A stretch of DNA of 64,000 bases from Methanorbis furvi. Its GTDB lineage: Archaea > Halobacteriota > Methanomicrobia > Methanomicrobiales > Methanocorpusculaceae. Shown piece after piece: positions 25,342 to 33,645 of this stretch. Location of the stretch: contig NZ_JAWDKA010000009.1 of NCBI RefSeq assembly GCF_032714615.1, forward strand, positions 23,546 through 87,545, read 5' to 3'. The notes beneath the pieces were generated by a model. The model had not been told where the DNA came from, did not search any database, and saw nothing but the letters and a program-made list of their open reading frames with translations. The position numbers and the translations under genes were made by a program. Position 1 is the stretch's first letter; every line of letters starts with the position of its first letter.

Positions 25342-25611
25342 ATGGGAAAGACAGGCAGCGTTAACTGGCACCAGATAAAAGGTGTTAACGGTCAGATCAG
25401 ACTCGTTCCCCAGAAAGAGGGAGAGGTTAAGAAACCGGGACCGAATCAGAGATTTAAGAGATCAAGCATTGTTACTAAGATCGAAAGCCGCATGGCAAAC
25501 ACCCAGCAACAGGGACGCCGCGGCCCGAAGATCGCCGACCAGCGCATTCGCCGCCGGATCCGCAGATCCAAGAAGTCCATGATGGGCGCAAAGGCAAAGG
25601 CAAAGCGCTGA
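25342..25611 (+). CDS. Small basic protein (DUF5350-like)
   Basis: An 89-residue, highly basic protein (GKTGSVNWHQIKGVNGQIRL at the start; RRIRRSKKSMMGAKAKAKR at the end). The composition and Arg/Lys-rich tail suggest a ribosome- or nucleic-acid-binding protein. I believe it belongs to the small family DUF5350 found in methanogens, which has no known function; this is from memory of the family and should be treated as tentative. It stands alone with its own strong TATA box and a good Shine-Dalgarno site, suggesting high expression. Confidence 0.75.
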   Translation: MGKTGSVNWHQIKGVNGQIRLVPQKEGEVKKPGPNQRFKRSSIVTKIESRMANTQQQGRRGPKIADQRIRRRIRRSKKSMMGAKAKAKR

Positions 25612-25755
25612 TATTGTCTTAACAATAATCTCATCATTAATAATGGCGGGTATTATTCCCCCATTCCAATTTTTTTGGTTTGTTTTTGTTTTTGTGACTT
25701 TTTTGACATCTCAACCCTTCATAACCCTGCAGCGCCAAATACATGAGTAACAAAT

Positions 25756-26994
25756 ATGGTGCATCTCACAGTTGACATTGGCGGGCGTCCCGGAGCTGAC
25801 TGCCGGGGATTTTGTGCCTACTGTTATTTCAAGCACGCAAAGGATGTACCTGCATTCGGCTGCCGGTACTGTCTCCCGTTTCTGAAAGGCTGTGACTACT
25901 GCACCCGCGGCGTAAAAGAAGAGTATGCCGGATTCATCCCTCTTCAGGATGTCGCCGCTGCATTCCTTGCAGACCTCCAGTCAGTAACCGGTGACGTCAC
26001 CCGCATCACCATTTCCGGCGGCGGCGACCCAAGCTGTTACCCTGAGTTCACCGATCTCATCGAACTGCTTGGAACACTCGAAGTACCGCTGCATATCGGA
26101 TACACCAGCGGCAAAGGATTTGACGACCCGGGTATTGCAGAGTTTCTGATCGCACACAACCTCCGGGAAGTGTCATTCACCGTGTTTGCCGCAGATCCTG
26201 CTCTCCGCCGCGAATGGATGCATGATCCAACACCCGAATCCTCGCTTGAGATCATCCGCCGCCTTGCAGCAAAAATCGAAGTCTATGCAGCGGTTGTAAT
26301 TCTGCCTGGCATAAACGACGGCGACGTTCTCACCCAGACACTCACATGGCTGCGTGAGATCGGGGTTAAGGGCGTTATTCTCATGCGGTTTGCAAACACT
26401 CCCGAACAGGGTCTGATTCTTGAGAACGCACCAATTCTTCCCGGACAGCGGACGCACACCGTTGAAGAGTTCAGAGAAATCGTCTGCAAAAGCGCGGCTG
26501 CATATCCTTCTCTGCGGATATCAGGAACCCCGTTGTATGACCCTGCGTTTGACTCCCCGTTTGCGCTGCGGAATATGCCGGATCTTTTGGAACATCTCCC
26601 AAAAATTCATAAAAAGGCAACACTTATAACCGGAGCGGTTGCAACTCCTTATATCAAGTCAGTCGTATCAGCATGCGGCGGCGATCCTTCTTCGGTTGTC
26701 GGCGTAGCAAAAGAAATCGCATGCCTGATAACCATTGATGATCTCAAACAGCTTGACTTGTCTGCCGTTGAGAGTACGGTAATCATTCCCGGCCGCGCAT
26801 TTCTGCATGATGCGGAGGCTGAGAAGATCCTTTCAAGCGACGGTGTTTACCGGACCGTCGTCCGGGGACCTGAGATGCTCTCTGCCGACGGGGAGACAAG
26901 TATGGGTATGAGCGAAACCGACGTCCTTACCATGGAGATGGAAGGATTTTCCGCTCTTATCCGGCTGATAAATCAGTATGGGAACTCTACATGA
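25756..26994 (+). CDS. mmp10: Methanogenesis marker radical SAM protein 10 (McrA Arg methyltransferase)
   Basis: A 412-residue radical SAM enzyme. The cluster motif CRGFCAYCYF (Cys-x3-Cys-x2-Cys) lies near residue 20, followed by a second Cys-rich stretch FGCRYCLPFLKGCDYCTRG near residues 33-52, both characteristic of Mmp10. Known members C-methylate an active-site arginine of McrA (5-methylarginine) using SAM and a cobalamin. TISGGGDPSCYPE is the SAM-binding strand. The RNase III-like gene overlaps its end by 4 nt. With ycaO-tfuA, this is a second McrA-modifying locus in the window. The gene symbol is descriptive of the family. Confidence 0.9.
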   Translation: MVHLTVDIGGRPGADCRGFCAYCYFKHAKDVPAFGCRYCLPFLKGCDYCTRGVKEEYAGFIPLQDVAAAFLADLQSVTGDVTRITISGGGDPSCYPEFTDLIELLGTLEVPLHIGYTSGKGFDDPGIAEFLIAHNLREVSFTVFAADPALRREWMHDPTPESSLEIIRRLAAKIEVYAAVVILPGINDGDVLTQTLTWLREIGVKGVILMRFANTPEQGLILENAPILPGQRTHTVEEFREIVCKSAAAYPSLRISGTPLYDPAFDSPFALRNMPDLLEHLPKIHKKATLITGAVATPYIKSVVSACGGDPSSVVGVAKEIACLITIDDLKQLDLSAVESTVIIPGRAFLHDAEAEKILSSDGVYRTVVRGPEMLSADGETSMGMSETDVLTMEMEGFSALIRLINQYGNST

Positions 26995-27434
26995 CGTATA
27001 CAAAATTATATGATAAAATAGGATACACGTTCAAAAATGAAGAGTATCTCAATCATGCAATGACACGGACAGCGTATGCCCGCGAGCATGAGATTCCAAT
27101 GAGTGAAACGATGGACTCGTTTGCGGTACTTGGGGATGCAGTGCTGGATCTTGTGGTGATTAGAGAAATTATTGCTGACGGTGAGTATGACAAAGGCGAG
27201 ATCACCCGTAAAAAAATCGACTCGGTCAACATGACTGTTGTCCGAAAAATCGCCGAAGAACTGGACCTCCCCTCCTACATGCGGTGGGGCAAGGGTGAGA
27301 TCCGCATGCAGATCTGGACGAGCGGTCGTGTTTCTGCGGAATGCTTCGAGGCACTTGTCGGTGCGGCATATATGGACGGCGGTATCGACGCTGCCGCAAA
27401 AATTATCGGAACCGTTCGTCACACCCGCGCCTGA
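26991..27434 (+). CDS. RNase III-like protein without a dsRNA-binding domain
   Basis: A 147-residue single RNase III domain. The signature region reads MDSFAVLGDAVLDLVV where bacterial enzymes have ERLEFLGDAVL: Asp replaces the first Glu, Ala replaces the second acidic residue and the final Asp is kept. The second metal site reads SAECFEALVGAAYMDGG, with Glu for the usual Asp and the last Glu kept. There is no C-terminal dsRNA-binding domain. Cleavage activity is therefore uncertain; mini-RNase III-like or structural roles are possible. The start ATG overlaps the mmp10 stop (ATGA), so the two are translationally coupled. Confidence 0.8.
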   Translation: MTYTKLYDKIGYTFKNEEYLNHAMTRTAYAREHEIPMSETMDSFAVLGDAVLDLVVIREIIADGEYDKGEITRKKIDSVNMTVVRKIAEELDLPSYMRWGKGEIRMQIWTSGRVSAECFEALVGAAYMDGGIDAAAKIIGTVRHTRA

Positions 27435-27603
27435 CGGCCGGTCCTGCCTTTTGCACTGGCAGGTGGTGATGGTCTTATTATTTCAACTGACCACGACATT
27501 CTTTTTTCAAATATTTCGCCGCATGTGTTTCATCTGACTTGCCACTGTCAAACAGTCATCATATCATAATTTATTTCTTCGGAATGCGATACACTATTGT
27601 ACT

Positions 27604-27885
27604 ATGGTGAGGGTGAAAGCATCGCATATTCTGGTGAAGACCGAGTCTGAAGCCAAACAGTTAATGAAACAGATCTCTGACGGAGATGATTTTGCAAAAC
27701 TCGCAAAGCTTCACTCGCAGTGCCCTTCCGGAAAGTCCGGCGGCGACCTTGGATACTTTGGTAAAGGACAGATGGTAAAACCGTTCGAGGATGCAGCGTT
27801 TAAGGCAAAGGCCGGCGAGGTTGTGGGTCCGGTAAAGACACAGTTCGGCTGGCATCTGATCAAGGTTACCGATGTGAAAAACTAA
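27604..27885 (+). CDS. Parvulin-type peptidyl-prolyl cis-trans isomerase
   Basis: A 93-residue stand-alone rotamase: VRVKASHILVKTESEAKQL, DDFAKLAKLHSQCPSGKSGGDLGYFGKGQMVKPFEDAAF, and QFGWHLIKV. These are the classic parvulin blocks, with the two histidines and the Cys/Asp position of the active site. It has no signal peptide, so it acts in the cytoplasm. A TATA-like AATTTATTT lies about 35 nt upstream. The HEAT-repeat gene follows after 20 nt and is probably co-transcribed. Confidence 0.95.
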   Translation: MVRVKASHILVKTESEAKQLMKQISDGDDFAKLAKLHSQCPSGKSGGDLGYFGKGQMVKPFEDAAFKAKAGEVVGPVKTQFGWHLIKVTDVKN

Positions 27886-27905
27886 AAGATCTTCTGGTGT
27901 TGTGA

Positions 27906-29000
27906 ATGGATCCTGCTACCTTTTTGTGCTGCGTTGAGGCGATAAAGAGCAGTGATGCTGCTGGTCAGGAGGATGCGGCAAATCAGATTGCGGGTCTGAG
28001 TGACCCGTCCATGCTGCCGCAGATTTGGCATCATGTATCTGATGACAGTCCGCTGGTCCGTCGGGTGATGCTCTGGACGCTCAGGAATTATTCTTCGCAG
28101 ATTGAGTACTCACCCCTGCTTTCCTGTCTGCGTGATCCTGACATGGCAGTGCGCGAGGCTGCCCTTCTGCTGTTCATGGAAGGCGGCAGTTCGTCAACCG
28201 GTGCGCTTGTTGATGCCGTGTCTTCAACAGATGATGCGCTGCGGTTTTCCGCTGTCGAGGCACTTGGTCAGTTCCGGACACCGGAGGCGGTTAATCCTCT
28301 GATGAATGCGGCAATTTCGGATAATCCTGATATCCGCGAGGTTGCGATTCTGTCTCTTGGCGTGTATGCGGATGCATGCGTTGTTCCAACGCTTGTCGCA
28401 GCACTTGACGATGAGCCTCAGATTCGTCTTGCAGCGCTTGAGGGACTCAAGACCCGCCCGCTTTCTCCTGCCGATGCAGAGAAGGTGTCAGTCTGTGTAT
28501 CTGATGCTGATCCTGCGATCCGGACAGCTGCGGTCGCAGTCCTTGGCAAGCATGTTCCAAAATCCTGTGCTGATGATGAGAGTTCGTCTGTTCGGCGGAC
28601 GACTGCGGCGGTTATTGCGTCTCCCGAGATCCTTGGAAAGCTGTGCTGCGATGCTGATCCTTCGGTCAGGATGGCAGCAGCTGAGGCTGTCGGCAAACGA
28701 AAGTATGCAATGGAGGATGTTCTGCTGCCTCTGCTTTCTGATGAGGTGCCGGGCGTCCGCCGCGCTGCGGTGACCGGGCTTGCTTTTTCCAAAAGGCCGG
28801 ATGTTGTTCCCGCGCTGATTCGATGTCTGTCTGATCCAAAGCCCGGCGTGCAGGCAGCTGCTGCGACGGCGTTAGGCGAGATCGGCGGCGATGAGGTAAT
28901 TGCGGCGTTGTCTGCTTCATCCCAGAGCGGTAATGCGATTCTTCGCGGAATTATAAAGAACGCGCTGTCTGCGGCGATGAAGAAGTCGTCGCCTGAATGA
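27906..29000 (+). CDS. HEAT/PBS-lyase repeat protein
   Basis: A 364-residue all-helical protein built of about ten HEAT repeats of roughly 31 residues, with recurring DPxxxVRxAAxxALG-type helices (DPDMAVREAALLLFME, DNPDIREVAILSLG, DPAIRTAAVAVLG, DPSVRMAAAEAVG, EVPGVRRAAVTGLA, PKPGVQAAAATALGEIG). Such proteins act as scaffolds or as phycocyanobilin-lyase-like partners; no enzymatic motif is seen. The protein follows the parvulin by 20 nt. After its stop comes repeat R1-B. A smaller HEAT protein is encoded at 48052-48441. Confidence 0.88.
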   Translation: MDPATFLCCVEAIKSSDAAGQEDAANQIAGLSDPSMLPQIWHHVSDDSPLVRRVMLWTLRNYSSQIEYSPLLSCLRDPDMAVREAALLLFMEGGSSSTGALVDAVSSTDDALRFSAVEALGQFRTPEAVNPLMNAAISDNPDIREVAILSLGVYADACVVPTLVAALDDEPQIRLAALEGLKTRPLSPADAEKVSVCVSDADPAIRTAAVAVLGKHVPKSCADDESSSVRRTTAAVIASPEILGKLCCDADPSVRMAAAEAVGKRKYAMEDVLLPLLSDEVPGVRRAAVTGLAFSKRPDVVPALIRCLSDPKPGVQAAAATALGEIGGDEVIAALSASSQSGNAILRGIIKNALSAAMKKSSPE

Positions 29001-29089
29001 TCTGTCGGCTCTGTGCCGCGAAAAAATTTCATCGGGTATTTTTTTCTGACAAAATTTATGCGATGACTCCTATTGAAAAATCGGGTTTG

Positions 29090-29363
29090 ATCATAAATTC
29101 GTTTATTGGTAACTAATGTAATCGCTGTAGCTCCGCCCACGGAAAAACGGAACACACGGAAATTTCACTGAAAAAAACATCACGGAGCAGACATGAACAA
29201 CACGGAAATGAATCGTTTTTGAAATTATTATTCGCCTTCAGTGTTGTTCACGTCTGCTCCGTGATGTTTTTTTCAGTGAAATTTCCGTGTGTTCCGTTTT
29301 TCCGTGGGCGGAGCCGATCAATCCCAAACTGTGTTTGCAATAAACGATTTTATGGGCAAAGCC
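29090..29363. repeat. Long inverted repeat, family R1, copy B
   Basis: The most complete R1 copy. It fills the gap between two convergent genes (29001-29397). The outer ends (ATAAATTCGTTTATTGG at left, CAATAAACGATTTTATGGGC at right) flank two different linkers, then paired arms CTCCGCCCACGGAAAAACGG and ATCACGGAGCAGAC(A/G)TGAAC around a spacer of about 30 nt. It may serve as a two-way terminator. Confidence 0.85.
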
Positions 29364-29397
29364 TGAAAAAATAAAAAAAAAGTTTTGAACTCTGCTC

Positions 29398-30594
29398 TCA
29401 GATCTTCTGCCCGCACTCAGAACAGAATTTTGTTCCTGCCGGGAGTTCGGCACCGCAGGCAGGACACTTTGGTGACCCGGTCGGTGTTCCGCACTCCGGG
29501 CAGAACTTTGCACCTGCGGTGAGTGCTGCACCGCACTTTGCGCATTTGCCTGCTGCTGCGGGTGGTGCCATAGCTGTTCCGCACTCAGGACAGAACTTTG
29601 TACCTGCCGGAGCCGCAGTCCCGCATTTCGGACACTGAATCTGCGATGCGCCCGGCTGACCACCGAACGGAGCAGGCTGACCTGCCGCCATTCCTGCCAT
29701 CCCCTGAGCCATCATATTACCCATACCAACACCGGCCCCCATACCTGCGCCCATCATCGCAAAACCTGCGCCTTCGCCGCCGCCCTGCGCAGCACCTGCA
29801 CCAATCCCCTCAATCGCCTTACCGGACTGGTACTGGATATAGTTCACGCCAAGAGCCGACATTGCGCCGCGCTTGTTGATCGCCTCCTGAACCTCCTCAG
29901 GCATATTGATGTTCAGACCGGCAAACTTCATGATCTTTACACCGTAAATCTCGGTCTCGCGACCAAGCTTTGCGAGGCAGAGCTGCTCAATCTCCTGCAG
30001 GTATGCAGGCATATCAAGAACGCCCATCTGCTTCTTTGCCTTCAGTTCGCCCAGCGTATCATTGAGGACGACCACAATCTGCGCCTTTAACCAGTCCACA
30101 ATCTCCTCAGACTTTGTCAGACCCTTTGTTCCGACAAACTCGGTGATCAGCAGGAGCGGTGCGACAATTTTGTACGAAAACTGACCAAAAATTCTCAGCT
30201 GCACAACACCGAAGTCCACGTCACGGAATGCCAGCGGCTGACTCGTCCCGAACTTGTCCCGGAACTCCCGCTTCTGCACCCAGAAGAACTCGCCGATCTG
30301 CACATTACCAAGAACCGTTCCTGCGATATCCTTCAGCACCGGAATGTTCTGGGTCGTCAGCGCATACCGGTCAGGCCGGTCAAAGACTGCAAGAGCCTTT
30401 CCGTCGCGGAAGAAGATACCGTACTCATCCTCACGGACAAGAACGTTGTCGTTCCACATCACGTTTCTGGGGAGGCGCCACATTACATTGTCGCCTTTCT
30501 GGTCCTCAACCCAGTAGAAACCTTTCCGGGAGTCGGCACCCTCGATATCGGAGCCGGACCCGATTTTTTTGTTAACTTTCGAAAATAATGCCAT
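29398..30594 (-). CDS. SPFH-domain protein with three zinc ribbons
   Basis: A 398-residue protein. Residues about 30-290 form an SPFH/band-7-like domain of the virion-core (YdjI) type (GKALAVFDRPDRYALTTQNIP, FGVVQLRIFGQFSYKIV, AYLQEIEQLCLAKLGRETEIYGV). A Gly/Met-rich linker (about 295-345) leads to three tandem zinc ribbons with paired CxxC motifs (CPKC/CPEC, CAKC/CPEC, CPAC/CSEC). No membrane helix is seen, so it probably sits on the inner membrane surface as an oligomeric scaffold. Its ATG overlaps the stop of the coiled-coil gene upstream, in a four-gene operon TPR - membrane - coiled coil - SPFH. The precise function is unknown. Confidence 0.85.
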   Translation of the reverse strand: MALFSKVNKKIGSGSDIEGADSRKGFYWVEDQKGDNVMWRLPRNVMWNDNVLVREDEYGIFFRDGKALAVFDRPDRYALTTQNIPVLKDIAGTVLGNVQIGEFFWVQKREFRDKFGTSQPLAFRDVDFGVVQLRIFGQFSYKIVAPLLLITEFVGTKGLTKSEEIVDWLKAQIVVVLNDTLGELKAKKQMGVLDMPAYLQEIEQLCLAKLGRETEIYGVKIMKFAGLNINMPEEVQEAINKRGAMSALGVNYIQYQSGKAIEGIGAGAAQGGGEGAGFAMMGAGMGAGVGMGNMMAQGMAGMAAGQPAPFGGQPGASQIQCPKCGTAAPAGTKFCPECGTAMAPPAAAGKCAKCGAALTAGAKFCPECGTPTGSPKCPACGAELPAGTKFCSECGQKI

Positions 30595-31130
30595 TACAAT
30601 GCACCAAGCCCTGCCATTGTCGTAATCCGTTTCTCAAACACTGACGATAACTCAGAAAGCCCTGAGCGGATATCGCGGAGATCTGCTTTCACCAGACCGA
30701 AGTCTCCGGCATCACTTGACGCAAGAGCAGTTTTGCAAAGCTCGCCGAGACCGTTGATCCCTTCAACGAGAGCCAGATCAAACTCGTAGAGCGTATTCAG
30801 CTCAACGTCTGTGACCCGGTATGCAGGAGAGATTCCTGAGTAGCCCTGCTCTGCATGGCGGACCCTGCTCTCCGCGGTCTTTGCCGCAGAAATGACGGTT
30901 GCAATGTCATTCATCATATCCAGTTCAAGTGCATTGCCTGCCCGCTCGCGAATCAGTTCAAGCGGTTGCAGGACATCAGACTTCAGAAGATCTGCAATCT
31001 GCACCCGAAGCAGGGAATCTGCAATGCGCAGATCCTCTTTCTGCCGGTATCCGCGAAATCCCGGAATGCCCAGCTGAATCTTTTTTAAGAGTCCGCGGTC
31101 ATCCTCAACTTTGTTTCGTAAATCTGTCAT
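30594..31130 (-). CDS. Helical coiled-coil partner of the SPFH protein
   Basis: A 178-residue mostly helical protein without cysteine cluster or membrane segment. It begins MTDLRNKVEDDRGLLKKIQ and has a basic patch (GFRGYRQKEDLR, about residues 24-36). The ATG at 31130 is preferred over an upstream frame, since the extra residues would overlap the next gene upstream. Its stop overlaps the SPFH start codon by 1 nt, strong evidence for a functional pair. Bacterial SPFH/virion-core genes often have a helical partner, but I cannot name this family. Confidence 0.7.
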   Translation of the reverse strand: MTDLRNKVEDDRGLLKKIQLGIPGFRGYRQKEDLRIADSLLRVQIADLLKSDVLQPLELIRERAGNALELDMMNDIATVISAAKTAESRVRHAEQGYSGISPAYRVTDVELNTLYEFDLALVEGINGLGELCKTALASSDAGDFGLVKADLRDIRSGLSELSSVFEKRITTMAGLGAL

Positions 31131-31158
31131 ATTTTCAAACTCGTCTGATATACATTTG

Positions 31159-31485
31159 TTATTTCTTTGCCGCCACATATACTATTGCCGCAAGGGCGAT
31201 ACCAATCAGTGCTCCGCCGAGGACCAGCAGCATGTCCGCTCCTGAGTAGAGCAGAATGAATATTGCGCCAATGACTGCGAACAGTGCTCCTCCTCCTGTG
31301 ATTACCGGCTCTCTTTTACCGACTGCAAAGGATAATGCAATCATTATGAGGCCGGTGCCAAGAAGGAACACGCCTGCCGCAGCCAGAAGGCCGGTACCTA
31401 AGTATCCGACCAGAACTGCGATGCCAAGCATCAGGATAACACTCAGCCAGGCGATCTGAAATCGTTTGTCTTCTGTTTTTCCCAT
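31159..31485 (-). CDS. Four-helix membrane protein of the SPFH operon
   Basis: A 108-residue protein with four predicted membrane helices arranged in two hairpins (IAWLSVILMLGIAVLVGYLG; GLLAAAGVFLLGTGLIMIAL; GALFAVIGAIFILLY; ADMLLVLGGALIGIALAAI). The start is taken as the ATG at 31485; an in-frame TTG at 31515 would add ten charged residues and cannot be excluded. It lies between the TPR gene (66 nt upstream) and the coiled-coil gene (28 nt downstream) on the same strand. It may anchor the SPFH assembly; this is inference from position. Confidence 0.7.
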   Translation of the reverse strand: MGKTEDKRFQIAWLSVILMLGIAVLVGYLGTGLLAAAGVFLLGTGLIMIALSFAVGKREPVITGGGALFAVIGAIFILLYSGADMLLVLGGALIGIALAAIVYVAAKK

Positions 31486-31551
31486 GACTTTTTTCCGCTG
31501 GATATCTGTTTTCAAAATTGGATACTGCGAGGCAAAGAACTTTCCTCGAAT

Positions 31552-31881
31552 TCAGTTCTGTGAGAGTTCGCCAAGCCTGATGCGGCAGGCGGCCACCTTC
31601 TCAAACTCACCGCGTGCTTCATAGCATCCTGCAAGTCCTTCAAGAGCGTCCTGCGCGTCGGGCCGCAGAACGAGTGACCGTTCAAACGAGGCAACTGCGT
31701 CCCCGTACCGCTCAAGGCCCGCGAGTGCCTGCCCAAGTCCGCACCATGCATCCGCATCGTTTGGCGTTAAATCACACAGCTGCTGAAATGCGGCGGCTGC
31801 TTTTTCAAATCGCTTTGCCGCAAGAAGTTCGTCAGCAGTCTGCTTCCAGAACACCGGATTGTTGGTTGGGTGAAACGTCAT
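31552..31881 (-). CDS. Small TPR protein
   Basis: A 109-residue protein with about two and a half tetratricopeptide repeats (AAAAFQQLCDLTPNDADAWCGLGQALAGLERYGDAVASFERSLVLRPDAQDALEGLAGCYEARGEFEKVAACRIRLGEL region): the W-x-x-L-G, Y-G-D-A and P positions are clear. The start is the ATG at 31881; a longer frame to 31902 would add seven residues. It is probably the first gene of the SPFH operon, acting as a protein-interaction adaptor. Confidence 0.75.
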   Translation of the reverse strand: MTFHPTNNPVFWKQTADELLAAKRFEKAAAAFQQLCDLTPNDADAWCGLGQALAGLERYGDAVASFERSLVLRPDAQDALEGLAGCYEARGEFEKVAACRIRLGELSQN

Positions 31882-31930
31882 GCCAGATACATCAACCCGC
31901 ACGGCAAAAAAACAAACTGATTGCAGAGGT

Positions 31931-32174
31931 TTTGCACCTAAATTCGTTTATTGGCAAACACAGTTTGGGATTGATTGGCTCCGCCCACGGAAAAACGAGA
32001 CGCATGCCTTCGGCCTGCTTACCGCTTCGCGGGACCACACGGAAATCTCACAGAAAAACATCACGGAGCAGACGTGAACATCACGGAACTCATATTTAAT
32101 ACGATATTTCTGTGATGTTCACGTCTGCTCCGTGATATTTTTCCGTGTACTCCGATTTTCCGTGGGCGGTCCAT
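31931..32174. repeat. Long inverted repeat, family R1, copy C, with one-arm module
   Basis: R1 arms (CTCCGCCCACGGAAAAACGA left, TTTCCGTGGGCGG right; inner ATCACGGAGCAGACGTGAAC pair) with the left outer linker CAAACACAGTTTGGGATTGA. Only the left arm carries an extra module of about 35 nt (about 32002-32037, GACGCATGCCTTCGGCCTGC...GCGGGACCA). The same module sits in the right arm of copy E. It lies between the TPR gene start and tRNA-Glu. Confidence 0.85.
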
Positions 32175-32220
32175 GGATTAAGGATGTAAAACAGGTTAAA
32201 GAATCAAACAAAAGGAAAAG

Positions 32221-32293
32221 TGCTGATATCGGGATTCGAACCCGAGTCGCTGGCGTGAAAGGCCAGCATGATTGGCCACTACACTATATCAGC
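32221..32293 (-). tRNA. tRNA-Glu(UUC)
   Basis: 73 nt read on the minus strand. The acceptor stem GCTGATA pairs with TATCAGC, with A as discriminator. The anticodon stem CTGGC/GCCAG encloses loop CTTTCAC, giving anticodon UUC. The T arm is TCGGG-TTCGAAT-CCCGA. CCA is not encoded. It is nearly identical to tRNA-Glu(CUC) at 43676 except in the anticodon arm and neighbouring positions. It follows repeat R1-C. Confidence 0.97.
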
Positions 32294-32361
32294 AGGGCAG
32301 TCTTGCCTATAGAGGTTGACGTTGGCAAATAAAAAGATTATGATTAGCCTCTGAGATAAAC

Positions 32362-33225
32362 TCAGTAAGCGTCGCCTTCGTTTTTCGTGACTTCCTGGAA
32401 TGCAGGAATCAGTTTGCGGTAGACCGCTCCCGGCTTCCCGTTACCGATAACGCGACCGTCAATCTTGGTGATTGCACAGATCTCTGCAGCGGTTCCTGTC
32501 ACCATCACCTCATCTGCGGTGTAGAGATCAAAGAGACCAAGTTCGCAGACCTCGTAAGGCACACCGATCTTATCCAGAAGCTCAAGAAGCACCTGACGGG
32601 TGATTCCTTTGAGGTTGTTGATGGTTGGCGGCGTGTAGAGTTTGCCGTTCTTCACCAGATAGATGTTGTCGCCTGAGCCTTCGGCAAGCTTTCCGGTGCG
32701 GTCGAGGAAAATTGCCTCGTCGCCGCCCTTGTAGTTGGCCTCAATTTTCCCAAGAATATTGTTGAGATAGTTCAGTGACTTGATGTTTGGCGGAAGCGAG
32801 TCCGGCGTGTTTCTGCGGACGCACACGGTCACTGCCGTCAGACCTGTCTCATAGAGATCGCCGTACATTGCGCCCCACTCGGTTGCTGCACAGATTACAC
32901 TCGGCTTTGCACATCGGTGCGGGTCAAGACCCATCGAACCTACCCCGCGGCTGATGATCGGGCGGATGTAGGCATTCTTCAGATTGTTTTTGCGCAGCGT
33001 CTCTTTAATGATCTCTGCCATCTCTTCCTTTGTCACCGGCGGCACAAGATCAATCGCCTTTGCTGAGTCAAACAGACGGTCCACGTGCTCGGCAAGCCGG
33101 AACACACGTCCGTTGTAGGCACGGATTCCCTCGAACACACCATCGCCGTAGAGGAAACCGTGATCAAAAATGGACACCTTCGCCTCGTTTTCGGGGAAGA
33201 ATTTTCCATCGATATATACGAACAT
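32362..33225 (-). CDS. ilvE: Branched-chain amino-acid aminotransferase
   Basis: A 287-residue fold-type IV PLP enzyme transferring amino groups between glutamate and Ile, Leu or Val. Visible: [26 protein letters not shown] near the N-terminus, the PLP lysine in [40 protein letters not shown] (family signature) and [21 protein letters not shown]-amino-acid transaminase and ADC lyase share the fold, but [10 protein letters not shown] and overall length fit IlvE. It stands alone, 420 nt downstream of moaE, with tRNA-Glu after its 3' end. Confidence 0.93.
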   Translation of the reverse strand: MFVYIDGKFFPENEAKVSIFDHGFLYGDGVFEGIRAYNGRVFRLAEHVDRLFDSAKAIDLVPPVTKEEMAEIIKETLRKNNLKNAYIRPIISRGVGSMGLDPHRCAKPSVICAATEWGAMYGDLYETGLTAVTVCVRRNTPDSLPPNIKSLNYLNNILGKIEANYKGGDEAIFLDRTGKLAEGSGDNIYLVKNGKLYTPPTINNLKGITRQVLLELLDKIGVPYEVCELGLFDLYTADEVMVTGTAAEICAITKIDGRVIGNGKPGAVYRKLIPAFQEVTKNEGDAY

Positions 33226-33362
33226 GAAAGTATTATTGTTGGTTCTTCGTTATAATTCCTATCCTCTTATTTTTTCTGTGTTTGTGGTTATTCCAAATGA
33301 AACCAAGATGGAAAAATTCCCGACACTACAACTCACCACCACGTAACCCTGTTTGAGGAGAG

Positions 33363-33390
33363 TTTTGTTGCCGGGAGTGCGGCAACAAAA
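33363..33390. repeat. TTGTTGCCG hairpin 1
   Basis: Perfect 11-nt arms TTTTGTTGCCG (33363-33373) and CGGCAACAAAA (33380-33390) with a 6-nt loop. It is one of three inverted-repeat structures built from the same TTTTGTTGCCG word in the gene-free stretch 33226-33645. Confidence 0.7.
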
Positions 33391-33446
33391 TTATGCCTGT
33401 AAAATCATTAAAAGGGGATAATATCCTCATATAATAGGAATTCATA

Positions 33447-33537
33447 TTTTTGTTGCCGATGTTGCCGCTAAAACCGTATTCTGTATATGAATAATTTTTT
33501 ACTTACAAACACAATGTCAAAACATCGGCAACAAAAA
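33447..33537. repeat. Inverted repeat 2 with 17-nt arms (TTGTTGCCG family)
   Basis: Arms 33447-33463 (TTTTTGTTGCCGATGTT) and 33521-33537 are exact complements, separated by 57 nt of A+T-rich sequence. No convincing open reading frame lies between. Confidence 0.7.
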
Positions 33538-33595
33538 ATAAAAATCCACAGTATTCGGTTTGAATCAAAAATAACTCATGAATATGGGTCAGTTT

Positions 33596-33618
33596 TGTTG
33601 CCGCATGATGCGGCAACA
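33596..33618. repeat. TTGTTGCCG palindrome 3
   Basis: TGTTGCCGCAT-G-ATGCGGCAACA, 11-nt perfect arms around one base, preceded by TTT. It lies 28 nt past the end of moaE and may act as its terminator or as a binding site. Confidence 0.7.
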
Positions 33619-33645
33619 TATCATGGAAACTGATCTCAAAGAGAT

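Noticed and set aside
27435..27603. Possible small gene between the RNase III-like gene and parvulin
   Set aside because: No frame with start signal is convincing. Only a GCACTGGCAGG-type G+C patch and a TATA-like AATTTATTT before parvulin are seen.
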